Source: Doryteuthis pealeii (Eukaryota > Mollusca > Cephalopoda > Myopsida > Loliginidae). From it: 64,000 nucleotides of DNA. The translations under genes and the position numbers were made by a program. Where the stretch lies: assembly GCA_023376005.1 (NCBI GenBank), contig CM042141.1:100473310-100537309 (forward strand), written 5' to 3'. This document shows, in pieces, positions 1 to 9,645 of the stretch. Position 1 is the stretch's first letter, and each line of letters begins with the position of its first letter. The notes beneath the pieces were generated by a model that was not told the DNA's origin, searched no databases, and saw nothing but the letters and a program-made list of their open reading frames with translations.

Positions 1-587
1 CACTCGAGTGTATCTAGCTCTCAGTCGGGGAAATGGTTCCTCATTCGAGTGTATTCTTGCACTCATTTAATTCTAGCACCCAATCGAGTGAAATGAATTA
101 CTCGCTGATTTGCCTATTTTACTTTGTATAAACTTAGTACCATTACTTATTCTTTCAACCAATCAAGTACATCAAACCCAAAGGTTTTATAAAAAAATAT
201 GTCTAAAGTAGGTGGGTTGTTCCCTTGGTCGATGTACGTCCTTTCAAACCAGCCAATTACAAGCCCGAAATTTTCGGCGCCAGAAATTGAAGATAGAAAA
301 CTTTCTCTCTTTGAACCAGCATCTCATGGAGTCGGACGTAAAAATCGTCGCTTCCAATAATTCAATAGAGCTAGAAAAGGGTCGTCGTAAGTACGACGAC
401 TTACCATAACATTGCCAAGGATTCGGTTAAGTGGACTTGTATTCATTATATTTATTACAAGTGTATTTTCTTGTGTGCATAAATATAACAATACAGTGTA
501 ATTTAAAATTCTAAGTTGTGTTCCTGCATTTTCTGTTTCTAACTCTTGTTAATTCTACATTCAATGTTTAAATCAGCATAATTTGGG
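1..587. other. No recognisable gene; short degenerate repeat
   Basis: I see no gene here. Four related short motifs of the form CA-YTCGAGTG or CAATCRAGT occur near positions 1, 43, 82 and 160, suggesting a decayed short repeat. The small reading frame at 212-409 has no recognisable features. Confidence 0.5.
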
Positions 588-673
588 AAAAGGCTGGAGG
601 AATTGAAAATCCAAGAAACAATAAAGACCATCGAGACCATAGCATTAAGATCGGCTAGAATACTCAGAAGAGG
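588..673 (+). pseudogene. LINE reverse-transcriptase C-terminal fragment (copy 1, 5' part)
   Basis: The + frame from 588 reads a short helical peptide containing RLEELKIQ and SARILRR. These match the peptide and DNA of the better-preserved LINE end at 1431-1650 (DELEI, and the nucleotide sequence for the SARILRR part). This is the conserved C-terminal tail seen in some non-LTR retrotransposon polyproteins. The fragment is cut at about 673 by the palindromic element at 674-1106. The 3' end of the same LINE resumes at about 1107. It is a dead fragment; the exact clade is not assigned. Confidence 0.65.
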
Positions 674-1106
674 GTTAAATCGAACTTAACGGACCTAAAT
701 TCCACCATTGTATGTCACCCCGCTGAAAGAAAAAAATACCAAAAATCAGGGAATTAACCGAATTTAATGGAATTTTCAGTGTTGATATATTAATCATTAA
801 AAGATATAATGCACTAGTAATTTTATTGAAAAGCGTTTACATTCCTTCAGGTCAGTTAACTTTGAACCACGTATGTTTGAGAATCTGTGTTACGCCTCAA
901 AGATACGTGGTTGAAAGTTAACTGACCTGAAAAAATGTAAAAGTTTTTAAATAAAATAACTGGTGCATTATATCTTTTATTCATTAATATATCAACACTG
1001 AAAATTCCATTAAATTCGGTTAATTCCCTGATTTTTTTTTTTTTGGGGGGGGGTCGGCGGAGTAACATACAATGGTGGAATTTAGGTCCGTTAAGTTCGA
1101 TTTAAC
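674..1106. mobile_element. Palindromic MITE-like element inserted in a LINE
   Basis: The ends are inverted copies: GTTAAATCGAACTTAACGG at 674 returns reversed at about 1088-1106. The arms stay paired inward through ACCATTGTATGT, ATCAGGGAATTA and GGTCAGTTAACTTT. The spacer is short, so almost the whole 433 bp folds back. It contains a G-run and an A-run. The surrounding LINE copy is continuous if this segment is removed, which shows it is an insertion. No transposase is encoded. Related sequence occurs at 2985-3750, 35112-35520 and 36313-36500. Confidence 0.75.
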
Positions 1107-1230
1107 ATAGAAAAGCCTTGGAGACCCGAGGAGGCTTGCTGTCACTCAAACTTCAATAAAAAAAGAATACCAATTAAAACTTGTGTGAAAAACTCACAAG
1201 GAGTAAATTAATAATAATTATACGTGGATT
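1107..1230 (+). mobile_element. LINE 3' end (copy 1 continued)
   Basis: After the inserted palindrome the LINE resumes with GGAGACCCGAGGAGGCTTGC and GTCACTC, the same 3' region found at 1265 and 1650. It ends in a TAA-rich tail at about 1208-1220. This is 3' UTR-like sequence, with no protein. Confidence 0.65.
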
Positions 1231-1231
1231 G

Positions 1232-1338
1232 TGAAGATCGGCTAGAATATTTAGAAGAATCATGGAGACCTGAGGAAACTTGCTTGTCACTTAGTCTCAA
1301 GTGAACCACCGGCTAAGGCCGGCGTGAAAAACTTGAAT

Positions 1339-1419
<81 letters not shown>

Positions 1420-1421
1420 GA
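1232..1421 (+). mobile_element. LINE 3' end (copy 2) with long TAA tail
   Basis: It starts with GATCGGCTAGAATATTTAGA, continues through the shared GGAGACCTGAGG and GTGAACCACCGGCTA blocks, and ends in a TAA array at about 1340-1421. TAA tails are characteristic of some non-LTR retrotransposon clades such as the I group; I infer only that this is a non-LTR element. Confidence 0.7.
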
Positions 1422-1728
1422 GTGAAAATGAAAGAGAGCGAAAAGATCGACAAATACTTGGACCTTGCCAGAGAACTGAGGAAACTGTGGAACATGAGGG
1501 TGAAGGACAAGGTCGTACCAATTGTAATCGGGGCCCTTGAAACGATCCCCTGGGGGTCTGGAAAAGAGTCTGGATGAATTGGAAATCAGAGGAAGAATCG
1601 AGACCATCAGCATTGTTGAGATCGGCTGGAATACTCAGAAGAGTCCTGTAGACCTAAGGAGACTTGCTGTCACTCAGCCTCCAGTGAACCACCGGCTACG
1701 GCAGGTGTGAAAAACTCGAATGGAGTGA

Positions 1729-1773
<45 letters not shown>
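1422..1773 (+). pseudogene. LINE reverse-transcriptase C-terminus and 3' end (copy 3)
   Basis: The + frame through 1431 reads a run containing KIDKYLDLARELRKLWNMRV, followed by VVPIVIGALETIP. This is a recognisable conserved C-terminal segment of some animal LINE polyproteins (the VVPIVIGALG motif). The frame breaks near 1550 in a G-run, and homology resumes in another frame (LEKSLDELEI). The 3' UTR ends with a second TAA array at 1731-1773. Three such LINE ends lie head to tail in 590-1773, either from repeated insertion into TAA tails or from tandem duplication. It is not functional. Confidence 0.75.
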
Positions 1774-1774
<1 letters not shown>

Positions 1775-1932
1775 CATTGAAAATAAAAAATTTTTTAAAA
1801 GAAATCTAAGCAAATACAATTAAACAAATAAAGCCGAATTTCTTAACGTTTGATTCGCTAAAATTGAGGTGAAACTCCTATTGCTTATGTTGGTGTTAGC
1901 GTTTTAAATTTACTTTCAATTTTTTATGCTGT

Positions 1933-1933
<1 letters not shown>

Positions 1934-1995
<62 letters not shown>
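1934..1995. repeat. TA microsatellite
   Basis: A nearly uninterrupted run of TA dinucleotides lies here. It produces a spurious YIYI reading frame. Confidence 0.98.
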
Positions 1996-1996
<1 letters not shown>

Positions 1997-2377
1997 TTTG
2001 TTTACTAGACCTTTACATCATAGCATTGTGCTTCGGATTCGCCCACAACTTCTGTTTTTTCTTTCTTTTCTTTTCTTTTCTTTTCTCTCTTTTCATTTGT
2101 ACAACGAGTTCAACAGTTATGGCTGCTTTGCTGCAGGCGAGATTTTTCGTTGACTAGCAACAGGTTCCAACCAATTTTATAGATTTAGTTAATTCAAACT
2201 AAGTACACCTTAAACTCATTAATATATAAAATAAAGTTAAAACTTTACACCGAATTAAGAGTATTAAAAGCATAATATACAAGTATCTTGTTTAAATATT
2301 CATTATGCTTAGTTAACAACGTTACAAATGTGTGTCACCCAGTAAGGATCGAATTCAATGTTTTCTTTCTTTTCTTT

Positions 2378-2735
2378 CGGTTGGTTGGTTGTATTTTACG
2401 GCATGTCAACCCTTGTTGGGTCATTTTATGCCGAATACATTTTGATTTATTCATTCTTGATGGATATTGACATTTTATTTTCAAACACAATTTTTTCAAA
2501 CACATTTATAAACTCATTTTTTTCTATTTAACTCATAGATGGAACCCTAACAGGTATTACCACTCCGGGTCCGAGTGGACCTGGGAGTAATGGTGATCAA
2601 GGAGTACTCCTCACTCCCCAGAGTTCCAAAATTGAAACTTCACCATTAGATGCAGTTTAACGTCATATCCAAGACAATAAGACCCTCGTTCACCGCTTTC
2701 TAGTCCATATATTAGGGACTGGCAAAAAAAAAATC
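2378..2735 (-). mobile_element. Composite SINE-like repeat, partial copy
   Basis: It begins with GGTTGGTTGG, then the palindromic tail module (TTTACGGCATGTCAACCC and TATGCCGAATAC). The body follows from 2537: AACAGGTATTACCACTCCGG, GGACCTGGGAGTAATGG and GACGTCATA-type sequence. The same order is seen at 8158-8585 and 46119-46800, and reversed at 8885-9450 and 18733-19015. I call it minus because the poly-purine/pyrimidine tail lies at the left. The copy stops before the tRNA-like part of the family. Confidence 0.7.
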
Positions 2736-2984
2736 AGCTTCATGAGTTTTAAAAGCGAATTAAAAATAATTAAATCTATTATTTAAGGTCAAACTTTGTC
2801 TAAATCGATAAGTAGTAACATAATGACCATCATTAAAAAAAATATCATTACATATCATTACAGTTTATTTTTAATACATTTAAAGGGATTTGTTTTTGGT
2901 CAATTTCGACGCGATTCGCCATTCTGTCTATTTTTCGATGGTTTTAAGTGCTTGTTTACAATTTTACTGTAACATTTGCGATTG

Positions 2985-3752
2985 AAAAAAAATTACCAAA
3001 AATCAGGTAATTATCCGATTTTAATGAAATTTTCAGTATTGATTTAACAATTAATGAATTTTATAATGCATCAGTTATTTTATTTCAAAACTTTAATTTA
3101 GTATTTTTGCTATGAAAAATTAATATATAAAATTCAAAATTAATATTTGTCTATTTAAAATGTGAAAAGTCTGATGTTAAGTTTAAAATGTTATATTTTT
3201 AGATTCTAGAAATAAATATCTATTTAATGCAAACCTTATTTTATTGCATCAAAGTATACTTTTTAAAGAAAAACTCGATTAAAAATGTACCCCCCACACA
3301 CACACACTTTTTAAGCAGAAAAAATATCGATGTATATTTTTTTTCTTTTATAAGATAATAGTCAATTAAATAATTATCGAAATGAGTAAAAAAAATCTCC
3401 AAAAAATTAATTATCTATTATTTTTTTACATTTTATTTTTCGATTTTCGGTACTTATTTTCTCATAGAAAAGCCACCGTAAAAAATTTTTTTGTTTCTAT
3501 TCATAACTTTGGTCTTTTATCTCTTTATTTATACTGTAATTAGTACAGTATAAGACCAACTTGAAAAAATGTTACGACCACAACATAAGGGGGGTCAAAA
3601 TTAAGCGACCTGAAAAAAATGAGAAAGTTTTGAAATAAAATAAATAATGCATTATAAAGATCATTCATTGATAAATAAACACTGAAAATTTCATTAAAAT
3701 CCGATAATTCCCTGATTTTTTGGTAAATTATTTTCTGTAGGGGGGGGGGCTA
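2985..3752. mobile_element. Inverted-repeat element with AT-rich core
   Basis: The left segment (ACCAAAAATCAGGTAATTAT at 2993, GAAATTTTCAGTATTGAT, TAATGCATCAGTTATTTTAT) returns inverted at about 3600-3740. The inner 3310-3600 block also matches 35112-35400 (ATATCGATGTATATTCTTTT, ATTTATACTGTAATTAGT). No transposase was found. It is probably a non-autonomous DNA element related to the palindrome at 674-1106, which shares the CAGGGAATTA and TTTTCAGT blocks. Confidence 0.6.
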
Positions 3753-3784
3753 AAGTCATTTTGTCAAAAACGCATTTTAGGCTC

Positions 3785-4175
3785 AGTTTGCCAGTAGCTA
3801 TAATATATGATAAAAAGGGTTGGGGGTTGCCATAAGGGCAATAGGATTGGGAAAATCATATGTGTAAGGGCTTAACGTGACCAGCCGATGGATCAGGGGG
3901 GCCTCTCCGACCACCTGTCTAGCCTAAGTAAGAGTCAAAGTGGAGTGTTGCATGTTATGGACTGCTCAACCACTAGTGTTCCGTCCTTAAGCATCACGGG
4001 TCGCCAAGCACGAGGATCTTTGTGTCCTGGGTATGACGTTCATCATCTAATGATGAAGCTCCAATTTTAGAGCTCTGGGGAGTGTGTAGTACCCCCTCTT
4101 CACCATTACTACCAGATCTACTCAGACCCAAAGTGGTAGTACCTGTTAGGTAATATTTTGTATATAAGGTGTGCT
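3785..4175. repeat. Two fragments of the composite repeat in opposite orientation
   Basis: 3785-4005 carries the GGGTTGGGGGTTGCCATAAG to GGAGTGTTGCATG part of the family in the tail-left orientation. From about 4020 the DNA switches to GTGTCCTGGGTATGACGTT, the other half in reverse orientation, ending with GTGGTAGTACCTGTTAGG. A rearrangement or two abutting insertions would give this arrangement. Confidence 0.65.
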
Positions 4176-4235
4176 GCAATACACCACTTAAATTTATAGA
4201 CTAAGCGAGGTCACGTGGTTTGAACATCAGCAAAT

Positions 4236-4402
4236 CAATAGCCCGAGTGCGTGGCTGGTTGACTACTCCATTTGCAATCATTGACGAAGGACCTGCAATA
4301 CTGAGGAGCACCAAGGAACAACTAAAGGATTATTTACTAACGATCGCGCTCTGCTTAACACAAAAAGGATCTGAATTCAAACCAGCTTTACTCCACTTAT
4401 AA
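4236..4402 (+). repeat. Dispersed repeat, copy also at 8642-8812
   Basis: GCGTGGCTGGTTGACTACT, CATTTGCAATCATT, GGAC-T-GCAATACTGAGG and ACCAAGGAACAA are shared in the same order with 8642-8812. The right end, CTGAATTCAAACCAG, resembles the end of the SINE bodies at 11.7 and 21.2 kb, so this may be a SINE 3' part. Confidence 0.6.
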
Positions 4403-4635
4403 ATTGCCTTTTTTTTTCATAAAGTTGTATATTCATATGAAATATATGAAACCTGCCCTTCAGGGTTCACCAAGCCAAGCAGAATTTTGGCCCTCGGGTT
4501 GGGGAGTTAGGAGGTAGTACTGTCACCCTAGAATGTTGTTGTGATGAACTAATTTTGTGGTTCACATGTTGAAGAATGTGGCTGATGTTTTGGGGGTGAT
4601 GTGCATTGACACATACTTGAGTAATTTGAGTTACA

Positions 4636-5198
4636 TCTATTAATAATAGATTCGGCCTCTATTTGTCTGTAACCGAAATTACGTCACTGCTCCATCTCAG
4701 TCATTTCAAGAATTAAGTAAGTTTATCAATGTGTATTTAATTTATAGTCAGTATCATTACCACATAGACATAATAAGATTCTTTGAAAAATCAATTAATA
4801 GTCAAATTTTCACGAAAATTTCAATACTTATTCACCTTTAGATGAATTTATATTTAGAATAGTTTTTTTTCCTAAAATATATGGGGGGGGGGGGTATTTT
4901 TTTACAAGGTTGCCCCCCCCCCCCCAGTTTTATAAAATCCGAACAAAATATATTTTACTCGTACGATTTTTAAAAGATTCTCTAATGATAAGAGTCTAAA
5001 TAATTAAATCAGAACTTACTGTCGTAAAAAAACAAATATCTCAGTGAAGTGGAGTGAATATGATGCTTTTTAAGTAAATAATCAAATTTTAAAATTAAAC
5101 GTTTTATTTTATTTATTTAATTTTCCCGCCCAACTCAGACAACATTTTTTTTAAATTTGTTTACACCGCCCAGAGGGCTTTTTGCGAGATTTTTCTAA
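4636..5198 (+). mobile_element. Non-autonomous Helitron-like element
   Basis: The 5' end TCTATTAATAATAGATTC follows A. The 3' end has a short hairpin, CGCCCAGAGGGC, a few bases before CTAA, and is followed by T. This is the Helitron signature: 5' TC, 3' hairpin then CTRR, between A and T. The same ends occur at 14722, 28236, 44541 and 54509. The interior contains G- and C-homopolymers at about 4885-4925. It has no Rep/helicase coding capacity. Confidence 0.75.
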
Positions 5199-5199
5199 T

Positions 5200-5439
5200 A
5201 TATCATCACCATCATCATCATCATGTCACGCTGAGAGCACGGATAACCATGACTCTCACTCGCCAACTGTCCTTATCAGTCATCGCCACTGGTAGGTCCT
5301 CCGCACGGCATCCAGAATCCGCTCAGAACTGATCGATATAGGTCTTTGCTGGTCGGCCTACACTGGTGTTTTCATGTGTAGGTGTCCACATGAGAACGTC
5401 ACATATTGTCGCATAGCGGCCTCGATTGATGGCGTTGTA
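5200..5439 (-). pseudogene. LINE endonuclease-reverse transcriptase C-terminal fragment
   Basis: On the minus strand 5439-5221 reads MWTPTHENTSVGRPAKTYID, then DQF-stop-ADSGCRAEDLPV, then DSWRVRVMVIRA and a stop. The W-P-H, GRPA-TYID and D-WR pattern is the widely shared C-terminus of RTE/CR1-like endonuclease-reverse transcriptases. One in-frame stop interrupts it. Immediately after the natural stop comes an ATG/TGA trinucleotide tail (plus strand 5203-5223), a typical LINE tail. It is a 5'-truncated dead copy of about 73 codons. The clade is not certain. Confidence 0.75.
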
Positions 5440-5499
5440 ATGGTAATAATAGTAATTATTCTATACCTATCTTCTATTCTCTTGGCTGGGATCTGGTTG

Positions 5500-5826
5500 T
5501 TATCTGCTGGGTCGTCTTGATCGGTTGTTGGGCTGCCTTTTTCGGCTGTTCTTCAAGTCTGGAAAATTCCTTTTGGGATATCTAGTCCTGTGTTGTTGAT
5601 AGTTTTTGATAACAAGTCGTTCTTGTTTTGTTTTTGTTTTTTGTCTATTTTTCCCTTTTTTTCTGAACTCATTTATTTTCCCTAGTAAAATGCCTTGGAG
5701 AACAGACATCCACATTGCGTCTGTTCCCTTCAACAGCTCATTCCAGACTCTTTTTCTCTCACTCTTTTCCTTGCCTTGTGCTGACGAATCAGAAATCGAC
5801 ATGTCGCCTTTGATTCGCCATCCCAA
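5500..5826 (-). other. Unassigned open reading frame, 108 codons
   Basis: An open minus-strand frame with a non-repetitive N-terminal half (SERKRVWNELLKG) and a Lys/Arg-rich C-terminal half that includes a KTKTK run. I recognise no domain. It may be chance or part of a decayed repeat. It lies between a LINE fragment and the 188-bp array, with no visible splice or promoter context. Confidence 0.15.
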
Positions 5827-6412
5827 AAATCTTAGTTACTTTCCACTGTAATTTACATGTTCGTAATTAAGCAATTCAAATAATTCTATTTTAACTCAGT
5901 AGGCGCGCATTTATTAACAGTATATTTCATTCTTCACTTCAATCGTAACAGAAATAACTCCGACAGAGAATAGAAATATTGACAAAGTGTCACAAAACGA
6001 GACAAAGTGGCGTCACTATTTGCTAAAAAAACAAAACTGAAAATAAAATTTAAGCCTCTCTTACCTGACACTAGAATCTTGTAAAAAGAAAGAAAGAAAC
6101 TGAGACGCGTACGTTTTGCAGTCACGAGATCTTTTAAACTTTTGTCTTAACTCTTAACACTAACTTCTAGATATTGTATTTCTTCAATTCTATTCCTTCT
6201 TATAGGGTTACTATATCACCTTTCGTTGTTAAAAATGAGTGTACTAGTAAGTTTCTTTATACTTTAACTACAGCGTAAATTTTATCCTCTTTTTTTTAAG
6301 TAGGTGTTTATTTTAATGTTTAATTCTTTTTTATTTTAATGGGTTTTTTTTCAAAATTTATTGATTGATTTAAAAAACATGCGAGAGAACGAGGGTTGGT
6401 TGAATATCTTTT

Positions 6413-7341
6413 TCTCGTACAGAATAAATGTGAGAACAATTCACGAAGAAGTAATAACAAGAATATTTTATTGCCTGTACAAACTTAACAGAATAGAATA
6501 TGTCTGATGTTTTGGGGTGACTCATGAAAGGGAGTAGAGAAGAATAGAGAGAGAGAGAAAGAGGGGGGTGAGTGCGTGGAAGCGATAACGCTAATCGTTT
6601 CCTCGTACAGAATAAATGTGAGAACAATTCACGAAGAAGTAATAACAAGAATATTTTATTGCCTGTACAAACTTAACAGAATACAATATGTCTGATGTTT
6701 TGGGGTGACTCATGAAAGGGAGTAGAGAAGAATAGAGAGAGAGAGAAAGAGGGGGGGTGAGTGCGTGGAAGCGATAACGCTAATCGTTTCCTCGTACAGA
6801 ATAAATGTGAGAACAATTCATGAAGAAGTAATAACAAGAATATTTTATTGCCTGAACAAACTTAACAGAATAGAATATGTCTGATGTTTTGGGGTGACTC
6901 ATGAAAGGGAGTAGAGAAGAATAGAGAGAGAGAGAGGGGGGGGTGAGTGCGTGGAAGCGATAACGCTAATCGTTTCCTCGTACAGAATAAATGTGAGAAC
7001 AATTCATGAAGAAGTAATAACAAGAATATTTTATTGCCTGAACAAACTTAACAGAATAGAATATGTCTGATGTTTTGGGGTGACTCATGAAAGGGAGTAG
7101 AGAAGAATAGAGAGAGAGAGAGAGAGGGGGTGAGTGCGTGGAAGCGATAACGCTAATCGTTTCCTCGTACAGAATAAATGTGAGAACAATTCACGAAGAA
7201 GTAATAACAAGAATATTTTATTGCCTGAACAAACTTAACAGAATAGAATATGTCTGATGTTTTGGGGTGACCCACGAAAGGGACTAGGAGAAAAATAGAG
7301 AAAGGGAGTGAATGCGTGGAAGCGATAATGCTAATCTGTTT
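6413..7341. repeat. Tandem array, about five copies of a 186-189 bp unit
   Basis: Unit starts (CCTCGTACAGAATAAATG) fall at about 6413, 6601, 6790, 6976 and 7163. Each unit carries a GA-rich stretch of variable length, TGTCTGATGTTTTGGGGTG and GGAAGCGATAACGCTAATCG. Copies 2-4 are nearly identical, and the last diverges after 7270. High identity points to recent expansion or unequal exchange. Frames within it are repeats of the same peptide and are not genes. Confidence 0.92.
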
Positions 7342-7654
7342 CAATAGAAATAATATAATAATGTTAAGATGAAAAAAATGAAGAAAAAAAGAGGGAGAGT
7401 GAGTTAAATCAAGATTATTATACTTTTTTGCATACTGAACTAATTGCAATAGTTCTTAAGCAAACATATCAAACGTTGTAATAATGAAATTATCATACTG
7501 TAATAGTATGATAGTCTACTAGCCGATCCTGCTAGTAAAAGAATAATTGTCATAAACTTTAATAAAAGTGATTCTACGCCCTTTATTTTTAAAATACTTC
7601 TATTTCTAACCCGGATGTAATATAAGTAAATAATGTAAGGATTGTACTGCAATA

Positions 7655-7740
7655 AACGTTACGTCACGGATAGATAATTCGTTCGTTATCGTAACCATAG
7701 CAACCTCGGTATTGGCATGCCTGAATTGTTGACGTCGCTT
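7655..7740. promoter_or_regulatory. Candidate regulatory block: CRE-like sites and X-box
   Basis: TTACGTCA at 7659-7666 and TGACGTC at 7730-7736 resemble CREB/ATF sites. GTAACCATAGCAAC at 7691-7704 fits the RFX X-box consensus GTNRCC-NN-RGYAAC exactly. They lie just upstream of the DR1 array. No adjacent gene is visible, so this is a motif-level call only. Confidence 0.35.
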
Positions 7741-7812
7741 CTCTTTCACTTATTGACTAACATTAATTAAAACTGTGTTATGTGATAGTTTGGTTGATGC
7801 TACTGTCGATGA

Positions 7813-7898
7813 GTGCTGGGTCAGAGGTCACGCCACACAAAGGCTGGGTCAGAGGTCACGCCACACAAACGCTGGGTCATAGGTCACGCCACACAAAC
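7813..7898 (+). promoter_or_regulatory. Three 28-bp tandem DR1 nuclear-receptor-like sites
   Basis: GGGTCA-n-AGGTCA occurs at 7818-7830, 7846-7858 and 7874-7886, with an exact 28-bp period. The half-sites are intact in all three, while the single spacer base changes (G, G, T). DR1 elements are bound by RXR, HNF4 and COUP-TF type receptors. The unit also repeats CGCCACACAAA. It may be a chance minisatellite or a real cis-element. Confidence 0.5.
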
Positions 7899-7996
7899 GG
7901 TGAATAAACAGAATGAACCGGACCAAATAACGAATGTTACGTAGATCTTACAAAATCTACTTCTATCGAGTGTCTTCTTCTTATTTCGTATTGGGC

Positions 7997-7999
<3 letters not shown>

Positions 8000-8070
<71 letters not shown>

Positions 8071-8087
8071 TTGCTCTTTTTGCTATT
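8000..8087. repeat. CT microsatellite
   Basis: A continuous CT run, followed from 8158 by a TTGG tetranucleotide run that forms the end of the composite repeat. Confidence 0.98.
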
Positions 8088-8157
8088 ATGGAACAACACG
8101 GAGACATTTTCGTGTGTACACATCTTTAAGTCACCAAATAACTTTTTCCTAATACAT

Positions 8158-8585
8158 TGTTGGTTGATTGGTTGGTTGGTTGGTTGGTTGGTTGGTTGGT
8201 TGGTTGGTTGGTTTGATTTGATGGTGTGCCAACCCTTGTTGGGTTATTTTATGCCGAAAACGTTTTGTTTCATTCTTTGTTGATGGGTATGTCTTTTTTT
8301 TCAAACTCTTCTTTTTAAACACATTTTTAATAATTCATTTTGATCTGTTTAACTCATAGATGGTACCCTATCATGTACTACCATTCCGGATCAGAGTCGA
8401 CCTGGGAGTAATGGCGATGAAGAGGTACTCCACATTCCACAGAACTGCAGAATTGGAACTTCACTATATGTAGTTTAACGTCATACCCAGGACACTAAGA
8501 CCCTCAGCCACTGACTTCTAGCACGTATATGATAAAAAGAATTGAAAGTTTGCCATAAGGGCAATAGGGTCGCCAGCACCCACCT
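8158..8585 (-). mobile_element. Composite SINE-like repeat, copy
   Basis: An expanded GGTT run at 8158-8212 leads into the tail module (GTGTGCCAACCCTTGTTGGG, TATGCCGAAAAC). The body follows: GATGGTACCCTATCATGTAC, GGACCTGGGAGTAATGG, AACTGCAGAATTGGAACTTC, AACGTCATACCCAGGACAC and GCCATAAGGGCAATAGGGTC. It is about 75-85% similar by eye to the copies at 2378 and 46119. Confidence 0.75.
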
Positions 8586-8641
8586 CACATGCTCACATAC
8601 AATTTTTTTCCGTGGTTTATTCCGCCTCCAATCAACAACCA

Positions 8642-8812
8642 TAATGCGTGGCTGGTTGACTACTTAATCGCTGATACTGACAGACGTCCATTTGCAATCA
8701 TTACCGAGGGACTTGTAATACTGAGGAACACCAAGGAACAAGCAAAGGATTTTTTTACCAAGGATTTTCGCTCTTGCTTGAAGCATAAAGGATGGCACAT
8801 AAAATCGTAACA
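8642..8812 (+). repeat. Dispersed repeat, second copy of 4236-4402
   Basis: GCGTGGCTGGTTGACTACT through CATTTGCAATCATT to ACCAAGGAACAAGCAAAGGA matches 4236-4402 with a 22-bp insertion near the start. It lies between two composite repeats in opposite orientation. Confidence 0.6.
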
Positions 8813-8884
8813 CACCTCGCGTTATTTTATGCCTATAGGTTAGGGAATCGCGTTTACTGTATGTTCATATTTACATTTTAATGT

Positions 8885-9450
8885 AGTTATTTCTTAGAGT
8901 GTTTATGGCACACAGTCCTATTGGACTCTCCGCTCCCAATGGACCAGCTGTTCGCCGTGGGTGACGACCCGTATTGCTTAAAAGATGGAACCCTGGTTGC
9001 TGAGCAGTCCATGACATGCAACACTCCACTTTGGCCGTTACTTGGACTAGACGGGTGGTCAGAGAGGCCCTCCACCGATCAATCGGCTGGGCACGTCAAT
9101 CCCTAAAACCTATATGATTGTCCCAACCCGATTGCCCTTATGGCAAGCCCCAATCCTTTTTATCATATGTGTGCTACTAGGCGGTGTCTGAAGGTCTTAG
9201 TGTCCTGGGTATGACGTTAAACTGCATCAAGTGACGAAGTTCCAATTTTGGAACCCTGGGGTGTGTGGAGTACACCTTCATCAACACTACTCCCAGATCC
9301 AATCTGACCCGGAGTGGTAGTACCTGTTAGGTCCACATCTATGGGTTTATAGAAAAAAGGATTTTTTAATGCGTTTTAAAAATTGAGTTTAAAAAAAAAA
9401 CCCAACAAGTGTTGATAAGTTGTAAAATTCATCAAACCAAACCAAACTGA
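8885..9450 (+). mobile_element. Composite SINE-like repeat, near-complete copy with tRNA-like head
   Basis: This is the longest copy in the body-then-tail orientation. It reads GGACTCTCCGCTCCCAATGG, a GGTTGCTGAGCAGTCCATGA block resembling a tRNA-Leu D-arm/A-box, then ACTCCACTTTGGCC and GCCCTTATGGCAAGCC. It continues through TCCTGGGTATGACGTT and GGAGTGGTAGTACCTG to an A-rich 3' part. The tRNA-Leu link is by eye only. Parts of the copy look shuffled near 9160-9180. Confidence 0.6.
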
Positions 9451-9465
9451 CAAGTCCCGTTGATG

Positions 9466-9645
9466 ACATTATTTCTCGCTAGATCACCGAAGTTAAGCAC
9501 CGATGAGCATAGTCAATGCTTGGATGAGTGACCATTTGACCAAAAGCGGGTACTGTAAGAAACCGATTATCAAAATGACTTGATTCGGCATTAAATCACC
9601 CGAAAAGGGTTGATATGCCGTAAAACAAAACAACCGAACAGCCAA
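9466..9645 (+). mobile_element. 5S rRNA-derived SINE-like element, copy 1
   Basis: CTCGCTAGATCACCGAAGTT, AAGCACCGATGAGCATAGTC and CTTGGATGAGTGACC follow the internal promoter region of 5S rRNA (box A, intermediate element, box C) closely. The 3' part is the shared tail: GATTCGGCATTAAATCACCC and AAGGGTTGATATGCCGTAAA. 5S-derived SINEs (SINE3 class) are known in animals. Other copies lie at 20551, 28781, 32226 and 52197. This copy keeps the best box C. Confidence 0.8.

Noticed and set aside
5200..5225. CRISPR-like or regulatory ATC repeat
   Set aside because: It is the trinucleotide tail of a minus-strand LINE fragment.
6500..7290. CTGATG ... GAAA in each 188-bp unit as a possible ribozyme
   Set aside because: No stem II or stem I can be formed around these boxes.
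9466..9540. Functional 5S rRNA gene
   Set aside because: Only the internal-promoter half resembles 5S; the rest is a repeat tail shared with other elements.
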